Assembly: GCF_900115045.1 (NCBI RefSeq)
Contig: NZ_FOVC01000015.1
Coordinates: 1 to 60,031 of the forward strand
DNA from: Izhakiella capsodis
GTDB taxonomy: Bacteria; Pseudomonadota; Gammaproteobacteria; Enterobacterales; Enterobacteriaceae
DNA: 60,031 nucleotides
Direction: 5' to 3'
Positions 31,828 to 41,100 of this stretch are shown one piece after another (position 1 is the stretch's first letter; every line of letters starts with the position of its first letter). A program made the position numbers and the translations under genes. The notes beneath the pieces were generated by a model. That model made no database searches. It worked only from the letters and a program-made list of their open reading frames with translations, and was not told where the DNA came from.

Positions 31828-34638
31828 ATGCAGGTGATTTATACCATTACGGGCGGTGACTGGCTGGCTGACTCACTGAATGCCGTTGCGGTATTAACCG
31901 CCTCGGCCACCTGGGCCACGCTGATTAAATGGGCTTCGATATTCTCCGTCCTGGCCGTTATATGGAGCTGGTTGCAGAAGAAAGATGTGATGACCTTCAT
32001 TAAGTGGGTGGCGGTGATAGTTATTGTACCGGGGGTGCTTATCGCCAAGAAGCATTCGGTGCAGGTCATTGATATGACTGACCCGACCGCCGTTCACCAG
32101 GTTGATAATGTGCCTGGCGGCCTGGCTATTCCGGCATCATTTATCACATCGATAGGGTATGCGCTCACGCAGGCTTATGAGAGTGTTTTTCATCGCCCTG
32201 ATGCGGTGACCTACAGCAAAACTGGGATGTTGTTTGGCTCCGAACTGGTGAAGGACAGCACGGGTTTTACCTTTGCCGATGGTGAGATTGCGGGACTCTT
32301 TTCCGATTATGTGCAGAACTGCGTAATAGGCGATATCTTCCTGAATCATAAGTATTCAATGGAAGACCTGATGAACAGCACCGATCCCTATTCGATGATA
32401 TTTGAAAAACCCAGCCCGCTCAGAGGGATATTTGACAAAGCGGGGAGTTTTCAGACCTGCCAGCAGGCCGCAGTGACCTTGCAACAGCAGATAGGTACGG
32501 ATTCTTCCGGGGGTGGTAAGACGTTCTCGTTCTGGGCGCAGAAGCTGTTTGGTTCCAGGGGCAACCGGGAGCAGTTGTTTGCCTCACTTCTGGGTGACAG
32601 CTATGGTTACTTTTATAATGCGGGCAGCAGCGCCAGCGGCATTATTAAACAGAATGTTGTTATGAATGGGCTTCGCAAAGGGATCAGCGCTTATGCTGCA
32701 CGCAATGGCGATACCGCCAGTATGATGAATATCGCGACGGAAACGGCTACTGAGAAGCAAATCATGCAGCAGTCTGTCAGCGCCAATATCGCGATGAAGT
32801 ACCTGCCAATCATGCAGACCGTTCTTCTGGGGATGATGATCGGGCTTTTCCCGGTAATGATTGTGCTGGCTATTATTAAAACGCTGACCTGGACTGTGCT
32901 CAAGGGATATATTTTTACCCTGGCTTACCTTCAGGCATGGCCGCTGCTGTTTGCAGTGTTGAATAACGCCATGACGTTTTACCTTAAAGCCGGTGGCGCT
33001 TATGACGTTACGCTGTCCAACCTTTCTCAGATCCAGCAGCAGCATTCAATGATTGCGTCAACGGCGGGCTGGCTTTCGCTCTCTATTCCCTTTATCGCTT
33101 ATGGCATGGTGAAGGGATTGGGTGGCGTGGTTTCCCAGGCGGGCAGCTATCTCAGCAGCATGACACAGGGGGTTGCCTCTCAGTCGTCCTCTCAGGCCGT
33201 AGATGGTACTTATGCGTTTAACAATATGCAGACGGATAACGTGCAGGGCTTTAAATGGGATACGAACAGTACCTTTGCTTCCGGGCGAAGGGATCAACAA
33301 CTGGCGAACGGCACCATGCAGGGTACGACGGCTGACGGAACGACGATAGTTAACAGTACGACAGGCACATCTAAATTGCCTATGGATTTAAACTTTGGCC
33401 GCGCAATGAGTTCTTCTGCGCAACGGCTGGCACGAGAAAGCCAGGTTCAGGCTGAAACATCGTTGCAGGGCTTTAACCATGCCATGAACAGTGCATATAA
33501 CCAGGCGCAGCAGTTCTCGCAGCAGACTGGTAACAGCAATACCATGAATACCAGCACGGATGATTCGCAAACGGCGCAGGCGACCAAAGGGGTTAGCTCG
33601 ATGATCTCTGCGGCGAAAGACTATGCCAGACGCCACGGTATCAGTGAACAGCAGGCGTGGGCGGAAATCGAAACTAAATCAAGGGATGCTGAACTTGAGG
33701 GGCATGGAGGCTGGTCATTATCAAAATCTGCACTCGGTAAGGCAGCAACGGCAATGGGTTTTGATGCTGGTGTATCCGGAAAAGTGTCAGCCAGATCAGG
33801 CAGCCAGAGTTCTGCTGATCAACGTCAGAGCGGAAGTACAGATCATTCCAGTAGTGAAGATGCTAAAAACGTTCGTGATTTCCGTGAAGGAAAACAGATA
33901 CTTCAGAGTTATCGCGTTTCGCATTCTGCGGTTCGTAACGAGAACAGTTCCGCTTCACAACTTGAGCAGATTGGTACCACACTGAGTGTGGCCGACAGCC
34001 AGTACCAGCAATATACCAACAGTATCAGCCGTAGCCATGAGTACAGTAAAGTGGCTTCAATGTCGGAAAGCGAAACGGCACAACAGACAAGCAATCTTTC
34101 TCAGGAGTTCGTGGGTTATGTTCAGCAAAAAACGCCGGGGGATGCCAGCCGTATTCTGACTAATACGGCTGATGAAAATGTGCGTCACGAACGTGAAGCC
34201 CTGGCGGATAGCTTTGTGGAAGAAAAACTGCGGTCACGGATTGAGGGTGATTTCAACAGCAATAGCGCCTCGTTAGCGAATGGTATGCAGAACGTTGAGC
34301 CATCAAATGGAGATACCGCCAGTACGATTAATTCAGGCCAGCAAGAGATCGAACGCAGGGCGCAATCAGCAGGCATTAAAGGAAACATAACACAGGGCGT
34401 TGATGATTCGCTGACAACAAATCAGGGAGTTATTAAACAGACCAGCGCAAATATTGAGCAGGGTCACAGTGATGTTCAGCGAGAAAGCGATAAACTCAGA
34501 AGGGAGAATGATGAGTCAAAAGGTCAATTTGCTGATAATTATGCTCAAGCCGCAGGTCATCAGAATGATCAGAGCACTCCAAATCCGGGAGATCTTAGCA
34601 ATGCAGTGGAGAGATTGAAGGAGAATAAAAATGAATAA
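31828..34638 (+). CDS. traG: mating-pair stabilisation protein TraG
   Basis: 936 residues (F: 938). Several membrane helices lie in the first 110 residues and at 330-460 (LGMMIGLFPVMIVLAII, AGWLSLSIPFIAYGMV). A long polar periplasmic tail is rich in Ser and Gln with coiled-coil character. The N-terminal part acts in pilus assembly, the C-terminal part in mating-pair stabilisation. It overlaps the next gene by 8 bp. Confidence 0.95.
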   Translation: MQVIYTITGGDWLADSLNAVAVLTASATWATLIKWASIFSVLAVIWSWLQKKDVMTFIKWVAVIVIVPGVLIAKKHSVQVIDMTDPTAVHQVDNVPGGLAIPASFITSIGYALTQAYESVFHRPDAVTYSKTGMLFGSELVKDSTGFTFADGEIAGLFSDYVQNCVIGDIFLNHKYSMEDLMNSTDPYSMIFEKPSPLRGIFDKAGSFQTCQQAAVTLQQQIGTDSSGGGKTFSFWAQKLFGSRGNREQLFASLLGDSYGYFYNAGSSASGIIKQNVVMNGLRKGISAYAARNGDTASMMNIATETATEKQIMQQSVSANIAMKYLPIMQTVLLGMMIGLFPVMIVLAIIKTLTWTVLKGYIFTLAYLQAWPLLFAVLNNAMTFYLKAGGAYDVTLSNLSQIQQQHSMIASTAGWLSLSIPFIAYGMVKGLGGVVSQAGSYLSSMTQGVASQSSSQAVDGTYAFNNMQTDNVQGFKWDTNSTFASGRRDQQLANGTMQGTTADGTTIVNSTTGTSKLPMDLNFGRAMSSSAQRLARESQVQAETSLQGFNHAMNSAYNQAQQFSQQTGNSNTMNTSTDDSQTAQATKGVSSMISAAKDYARRHGISEQQAWAEIETKSRDAELEGHGGWSLSKSALGKAATAMGFDAGVSGKVSARSGSQSSADQRQSGSTDHSSSEDAKNVRDFREGKQILQSYRVSHSAVRNENSSASQLEQIGTTLSVADSQYQQYTNSISRSHEYSKVASMSESETAQQTSNLSQEFVGYVQQKTPGDASRILTNTADENVRHEREALADSFVEEKLRSRIEGDFNSNSASLANGMQNVEPSNGDTASTINSGQQEIERRAQSAGIKGNITQGVDDSLTTNQGVIKQTSANIEQGHSDVQRESDKLRRENDESKGQFADNYAQAAGHQNDQSTPNPGDLSNAVERLKENKNE

Positions 34639-35434
34639 GATAAGACTATTACCACTTTTAACTAGCTCAGCCACGTTTCTTATGATAAGTGTGTTTTTTT
34701 ATTCTCCTTATAATATTGTCTATTATATGATTTTGCTAGGAGTAGCTATTCTCTCTTTTATAAGTTATCTGTTTTTGAGGAACTTATTGTCAAAGCATGT
34801 AATTGCTTACCTTCTAATTATAGTTTTTGCGTTTTTGGTGTTTATATATTGGTTTGGTGGAGATTTCAAACAAGACAGGAATTTTATCTTTCTCTTGGCT
34901 TTGCAAATTATAGGTTGCGTGGCTAACTCAATAGTTTTTTTCTATTACGGGAAAGATCAAGCTGAAGAAATGAAGTTAAAAGGCTATCCAAACTCAGTTA
35001 TTGAGAAAGTTTATAAAAATATTCTTTTTCGGGAAGTTGAAAGACGCATCAAAGATAAGGTTCATCCAAATGCTTTATCTAAGGTTGCGGGAGGCATTGC
35101 TACCGGAGTTCTCACTGAAACCTTATCATCGGGTCGAGCAGACTTATTCTCTGATAACCTGATCCCTGCTGCAATGAGCATTGCTGATAGTCATTTGATT
35201 AACTTTGAATCAGGAAACTATTCTGTAACTGGTTCTCACGCCAATGACTTCAACCCGGCAACAGGTCTGGCTATGACCAGTGATTACTTTGATGCTGGAG
35301 GGGATACTTATGGTAGCTCCTTAAATCATGACAGTCTCTTTTCGAATGATAATCATATTTCTGGCGGATTCGATAACCATTCAATAGATCATGGCAGTTC
35401 TTTCAGTAGCGGATTCGACGACAGCCGATACTGA
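34631..35434 (+). CDS. membrane protein at the traS (entry exclusion) position
   Basis: 267 residues, markedly more AT-rich than its neighbours. Four membrane helices occupy residues 5-105 (FLMISVFFYSPYNIVYYMIL, AYLLIIVFAFLVFIYWF, FLLALQIIGCVANSIVFF). A soluble domain with KVYKNILFREVERRIKDK follows, then a Ser/Gly/Asp/His-rich tail. It overlaps traG by 8 bp and lies before traD, where F has traS and traT. Entry-exclusion proteins in this place are variable membrane proteins, so this is the best guess, but I see no direct sequence match. Confidence 0.6.
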   Translation: MNKIRLLPLLTSSATFLMISVFFYSPYNIVYYMILLGVAILSFISYLFLRNLLSKHVIAYLLIIVFAFLVFIYWFGGDFKQDRNFIFLLALQIIGCVANSIVFFYYGKDQAEEMKLKGYPNSVIEKVYKNILFREVERRIKDKVHPNALSKVAGGIATGVLTETLSSGRADLFSDNLIPAAMSIADSHLINFESGNYSVTGSHANDFNPATGLAMTSDYFDAGGDTYGSSLNHDSLFSNDNHISGGFDNHSIDHGSSFSSGFDDSRY

Positions 35435-35533
35435 AATGCCAATGCTCCACTGACCACACTGAATCAACATTTGCCATTAAGACCCCGATAAGCGCCGTTT
35501 TCCTGACTGCGCTTTTTCCTGTGGAATAAATCT

Positions 35534-36001
35534 ATGCAACTCATTAACTCACTGATACTGGTGGCCGTCTGCCTGTGCTCAATGAATGCCAGCGCGTTCT
35601 GTTTCGTGCAGGCAGGAGAACGCTACCACCTTGACCCGATGCTGCTTAAAGCGATTGCCATGCAGGAAAGCAGTCTCAATCCGCGAGTCACCAATGATAA
35701 CGGCCCGCGACTCGGTAAAGACTATGGCCTGATGCAGATAAACAGCAGGCACATTCCTGAACTGGTCAGAATGGGGGTTATCCGCTCCCCGCAGGATTTG
35801 CTGAACGATCCGTGTCTGAATGTGCAGATTGGCGCGTGGATACTCACGAAGCATTTACGGACATGTGGTGTTAACTGGCACTGTCTGGGTTCATACAACG
35901 CCGGATTCTCCAAAAAAACTGCCGGTAAGCGGGAACAGTACGCCAACCTTATTTATAAACGCTACGTTCGCATTAATCGCTCGCAAAATATAACAGGTTA
36001 A
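35534..36001 (+). CDS. lytic transglycosylase of the VirB1/Orf169 type
   Basis: 155 residues: signal peptide (LINSLILVAVCLCSMNASAF), catalytic glutamate in KAIAMQESSLNPR, then GKDYGLMQINSRHIPEL and LGSYNAGFSKK, the SLT goose-lysozyme motifs. It opens peptidoglycan for the transfer apparatus. In F the related gene lies near oriT (orf169); here it lies between the traS-like gene and traD, so the region has been rearranged. Confidence 0.9.
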   Translation: MQLINSLILVAVCLCSMNASAFCFVQAGERYHLDPMLLKAIAMQESSLNPRVTNDNGPRLGKDYGLMQINSRHIPELVRMGVIRSPQDLLNDPCLNVQIGAWILTKHLRTCGVNWHCLGSYNAGFSKKTAGKREQYANLIYKRYVRINRSQNITG

Positions 36002-36024
36002 TTCTCTCGCCGGAGTAAAAAAAG

Positions 36025-38163
36025 ATGAGTCTTAAAGGCCGTGATATTACGCAGGGCGGTCAGGTTACGTTTATGCGTTTCCGGATGTTCCTGCAAGTTA
36101 ATAATATATTATTTTATTATGTATTTCTGGGCTGGCTGGGGCTTTTGAGTTTTATTGTTTATATACGCCTCAATACGCAAACTTTTCTTAATGGTCTGGT
36201 CTACTGGTGGAGTCATACATTAATACCGTTTGGTTCAATTATAAGAAAGCCACCCGTTTACCCCGTGAGGTATTACGGGAATACCCTTTATTATACTTAC
36301 GATAAAATCCTCACCGATAAGTACACCGCCTGGTGTGGCATCACACTGCGGAATGAACTCATTCTTTCCGGACTTTTTGCGTCGATAATTACGTTTATCG
36401 TGGTTATCGGTATTTTCTGGTATATCGGGCGGGTTGGTAAAAAGGCCAGTGATGATGAAATCACTGGTGGCCGTATCCTGGAAGATAACCCCAAAGTTGT
36501 TGCCCGCCTTATGCGCAGGCGGGGAACAGCTTCACATATCGTGATTGATGGCCTGCCAATCGTTAAAGACTCAGAAATACAGAACTTCGCCATGCACGGT
36601 ACGGTGGGGACGGGTAAATCCACGCTGATGCGTAAGAAATTGCTGCGGCTACGTGAAGCCGGTGTCCCCGTCATTATTTATGACAAAGGGAATACCTTTG
36701 TAGAGGAATTTTATGATGAATCCATCGATGTCATGCTCAATCCGATGGACAGGCGTTGTGCTAACTGGGATCTATGGTCGGAATGTCAGACGTTACCCGA
36801 CCTGGAAGCTGTCACTGAAACGCTTATCCCGATGGGAAACAGCGCCGATCCATTCTGGCAGGGGTCAGCCAGGACTATTTTTGCCGAAGGTGCCGAGCAG
36901 ATGCGCGGCGATAAAAAGCGAACGTATAACAGCTTCCTGCGCACTCTGCTGGCGATAAAACTTGATAAACTGCGTGATTTTCTGGCCGGAACGCCTGCTT
37001 CCACGCTGGTTGATGGCAGCATTGAGAAAACTGCCATCTCGATTAGAAGTGTTCTCACCAACTACGTGAAGTCGCTGCGTTATTTGCAGGGTATTGACCG
37101 CGAAGGTAAAAAGCCGTTCACAATCCGCGAATGGATGCAGGGCAACAGCGATAAAAAGCGCAGTGGCTGGCTGTTCATCACATCAAACCAGCGTCACCAT
37201 GAATCTCTGAAGCCGCTGATCTCTATGTGGCTGGGGATTGCGTCCGGCAATCTGTTATCACTGCATGAGAACCGCTACCGGCGCGTCTGGTTTTTTTATG
37301 ACGAACTGCCCTCACTGCATAAGTTACCTAATCTGCCTTACATCATTGCTGAGGCCCGCAAATATGGCGGCTGCTTTGTGCTGGGTTTCCAGTCCTATGC
37401 GCAGCTTGAAGAAACTTATGGCCCCAAATTTGCCGCTGCGATCTATGACCTGCTGAATACCAAATTTTTCTTCCGATCACCCAGCGCGGCCATTGCGAAA
37501 TTCGTTGAAGAAGATATCGGCCAGACCGTCCGTAAGCGTTTCTCTGAACAGACAAGCTTTGGTACTGATGAAGTACGCGACGGTATCAGCTACGGCAAAG
37601 ACGAAGAACGGGTATCGATAGTCAGCTATTCAGACGTTCAGGGTCTGGAAGACCTTCAGTGCTTCGTCACGCTGCCCGGAAAATATCCCGTTGTTCGCCT
37701 CACCCTGAAATATCAGCCACTGCCGAAAGTCGCAGAGGGCATTCTGGAGCGCGACGTGAAAACGTCTCTCGACCCTGAAATTGAGCATGAAATCAGTCAG
37801 CAGGAAAGCAGTGAACGCCTGGCAGCAAGAAAGCTGTTTATCGCTTCCGACACGCAGGGGAAAACCGATGCGGCACCGGCGGGCAATTCCGTAAGCGTGC
37901 CGACTGCACCGGCTGTCACCGGGCCAGATTCATCTTCAACCGGCCCGACTGGTGAAAAGCCAGACGTGACGGATAAACCTGCCCGTGGCGGCGGCCGTGA
38001 GAACGAAATACCTCATGGCGTCAGTACGGAGGGCGAGGTCGTCGATATGGAAGCGTATGAAGCCTGGCGGCAGGAGATGCAGCACGGCACACGTGACGAG
38101 GTGCGCCGTGAAGAGGTGAATATTAACCACCACCCGTCACATGAAATTGATATGGAGTTGTGA
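36025..38163 (+). CDS. traD: type IV coupling protein TraD
   Basis: 712 residues. Two N-terminal membrane helices (residues 25-50 and 105-135), Walker A MHGTVGTGKSTLMRKK at about 190-205, Walker B RVWFFYDELPSLHKLPN at about 415-430, and an acidic/Pro-rich C-terminus ending NINHHPSHEIDMEL, which docks relaxosomes. It links the relaxosome to the transfer channel. The stop codon overlaps the traI ATG (TGATG). Confidence 0.95.
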   Translation: MSLKGRDITQGGQVTFMRFRMFLQVNNILFYYVFLGWLGLLSFIVYIRLNTQTFLNGLVYWWSHTLIPFGSIIRKPPVYPVRYYGNTLYYTYDKILTDKYTAWCGITLRNELILSGLFASIITFIVVIGIFWYIGRVGKKASDDEITGGRILEDNPKVVARLMRRRGTASHIVIDGLPIVKDSEIQNFAMHGTVGTGKSTLMRKKLLRLREAGVPVIIYDKGNTFVEEFYDESIDVMLNPMDRRCANWDLWSECQTLPDLEAVTETLIPMGNSADPFWQGSARTIFAEGAEQMRGDKKRTYNSFLRTLLAIKLDKLRDFLAGTPASTLVDGSIEKTAISIRSVLTNYVKSLRYLQGIDREGKKPFTIREWMQGNSDKKRSGWLFITSNQRHHESLKPLISMWLGIASGNLLSLHENRYRRVWFFYDELPSLHKLPNLPYIIAEARKYGGCFVLGFQSYAQLEETYGPKFAAAIYDLLNTKFFFRSPSAAIAKFVEEDIGQTVRKRFSEQTSFGTDEVRDGISYGKDEERVSIVSYSDVQGLEDLQCFVTLPGKYPVVRLTLKYQPLPKVAEGILERDVKTSLDPEIEHEISQQESSERLAARKLFIASDTQGKTDAAPAGNSVSVPTAPAVTGPDSSSTGPTGEKPDVTDKPARGGGRENEIPHGVSTEGEVVDMEAYEAWRQEMQHGTRDEVRREEVNINHHPSHEIDMEL

Positions 38164-41100
38164 TGCTTTCAGTTGAACCTATTCATGGCGACGCCAAGTA
38201 TTACGGCGGTGAAGCCAACTTTGAGACGCTGGAAAATGCCGATGGTCACTGGCTGGGGAAAGGGGCCGCCATGCTGGGGCTGGAGGGTAAAGTTGTTCCG
38301 GAAGTCTTTGATGAAATGCTCAGGGGGCATCTGCCGGATGGCACGGTGATTTCCCGCCAGATAGCGGGTAATGAAACAAACCGACCGGGCATGGATCTGA
38401 CCTTTGGTGCGCCAAAAAGTCTTTCCATCCTTGCCCTGCTGGGCGGGGATACCCGGCTGATTGATGCGCATAATGAGGCGGTCAGGCTGGCGATGCTGGA
38501 AGTGGAGAAAAGCGTCAATACCCGCCTTACCCGTGACGGTGTCACCACTACGGTAACGACCGGCAACATGGTTGCCGCACTCTATACGCATGATACGAAC
38601 CGTGAAGGTGAGATGCACCTCCACTCGCACGGTCTGCTGTTCAATGTCACCCGCGCTGATGATGATAAGTGGCACGCGCTGGGGAGTGATACCCGACAGC
38701 GCAGCGGTATTCGTGAACAGGTTTACGATATGAAACTCGCTTACGGGCAATTTTACCGCGAGTATTTGCGTCCGATGGTGGAAGACTGTGGTTACACGCC
38801 GGTCAGAAGCGGGCCGCATGGCATGTATGAATTTGCTGAAGTTCCACCGGATGTGATCCGTGCATTTTCTCAGCGAACCGCGCAGATTGATGATGCCGTG
38901 GGGCGGGATGCCAGCCCGCTTTCCCGCTCAGTTGCGGCGCTGGATACCCGTAAAAACAAGGAGTTCGTCGAGGGGGAAGCGAGGCGTGAGCAGTGGGATA
39001 AGGTGCTGTCGGACTACGACTTTAATCCGGATAAGACGATCCAGGCTGCCCGTGAGCGCAGCCGGTCGCAGGCAGCAGAACGCAGTCCGGCCAGCGTGAC
39101 ACTCACGGCTGAACCTGCACTGAAAGAGGCCATCACGCAGGCGCTGTCGTCTCTCAGTGATAAAAAAGCGCAGTTTGCATACAGTGAAGTGCTGACCGCC
39201 GTTGTGTCACTGCTGCCAGCGGGAAAGGATATGGTGCAGCGGGCAAGAGCAGGCATCGATACCGCTATTGAACAGGGCCGTCTTATTGCCCTCGATAAGG
39301 ATAAGGGCATTTTCACGTCTGATATCCATGTGCTCGATGAACTGACGGTTCGCCAGTTTGCGCGGGAGCATATGGATTCCGGCCGCGCCATTGTCACCGG
39401 CGAAGCCCTGCTGAACGGGACGCTTGCCGCCGCTACCGGGGTGTATGCTGAACTGGCTGAAACCCGCGATCCACTTGCGATTGTCTATGGCCGTGGTGGC
39501 GCTGCGGTACAGCGCGAACGAACAGAACGGCTTGCCGCACTGGCTGGATCTCAGGGGCGTCAGGTTATGGTGCTGGCCGCAGATCGCAAAAATGAAGCTT
39601 TTCTGGGTGACAGTGAGACGTTGTCCGGGCTGATTGCCGGACGTGTCGCACTCAAAGCCGATCTTCCGCTGAATGCTCATACCACAGTGATTGTCGCGGA
39701 GGCCGAAACGCTGGGGCTGAAGGACAGCGTATTCCTGATGGAAAAAGCGCGGGAAAGCGGTGCGCAGATCCTGCTGATGGACAGCGGTAAACGACAGGGG
39801 ACAGGCAGCGTCCTTTCGGTTCTACAGGAGGAAGGTGCAGCCCACTATCGTTTCAATGACGCGCCGGTGCCGGTGGCACAGCTTACGTCTGAAGCGGATA
39901 AAAAAGTCCGCTACAGCCATCTTGCCGCAGAGTATGCCCGTGATGTTATCGGCGGGAACAGTGTCATTGCACAGGTTGCCGGTGAGCGTGAGCAACAGGT
40001 ACTGACGGGGTATATTCGTGATGCGCTACGTGAGCAGGGGCGTATCGCTGGCGATGATATCCGGATTGAAACATTGTCTCCGGTCTGGCTCGACAGTAAG
40101 AACCGCAAAAGCCGCGACACATACCGTGAAGGTATGGTGATGGAGCGCTGGAATGCTGACGAAAAGAACATGGAGCGCTGGCGTATTGATCGTGTTGGCG
40201 CTGAAACCAGTGTGCTTCGCCTGGTAAATGAGGCTGGTGAACAGCAGCATCAGAAAATCAGCCAGATTGACGCCTCATGGAGCCTTTTCAAATCCCGGAC
40301 GCTGGAGGTGTCCCCCGGCGATCAGCTGCGGGTTATGGGGAGGGAAGCGAAAGGTAAGCTGAAGGCGCAGGATGTGGTCAGCGTAGCCAGCGCCGGGGAT
40401 GGCGTTGTTGCGCTGGAGAAAAACGGAAAGGTCATCCGGGCAGATATCACTCAGCCCCTGAAGGTTGAACATAACTATGTTGAATCCCTGGGGAAATCAA
40501 TAGCGCCTGAAGGAAAGGTGCTGGCCGCACTCAGCGGGCGTGAGATGCGCGATGATGTGTTTAATACCCTGACGCGCAGCGGCAGTGATATCCGGATATT
40601 TACCGCAATGGATGCCGGACGGGGCGAGGCAAAACTTGCCCGCAGTCCTGCTGTGCGGGTGATAAGTGCTCAGGTGGAAGCGGCCACCGGCACAAAAGGG
40701 GTTGATGCCGCCCTTGATGCCGCAAGAGAACTGCCACGAACCCAGGCGGCTCAGGCCGTGTATCTGGCCCTCAGTCAGGTACAGCATGAGAAAACTGCGT
40801 TCCTGGCCCCGGAACTGCTCAGTGCCGCGCTCAGTATTAATTCAGCGGTTGGCATTCCGGCTATCCAGTCTGAAATTAACCGGCAGGTAAAGGACGGTGA
40901 GCTTATCCGGCTCGAAGCCGGGCTGATGCTGCCAAAATCCACGTTTGAAACGGAAAAGGCCATTCTGCGCCATATCGCGGAAGGGAAAGGCAGCGTCACG
41001 CCGCTGATGGCGTCGGTGCCTGAACAGTATCTTACGGGACTGACGGCAGGGCAGCAGGCCGCCACGCGCATGGTTCTGGAAAGCGCCGACCGCTTTACAG

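Noticed and set aside
38169..38819. Long minus-strand frames inside traI
   Set aside because: High-GC coding DNA gives such shadows; traI is unambiguous on the plus strand.
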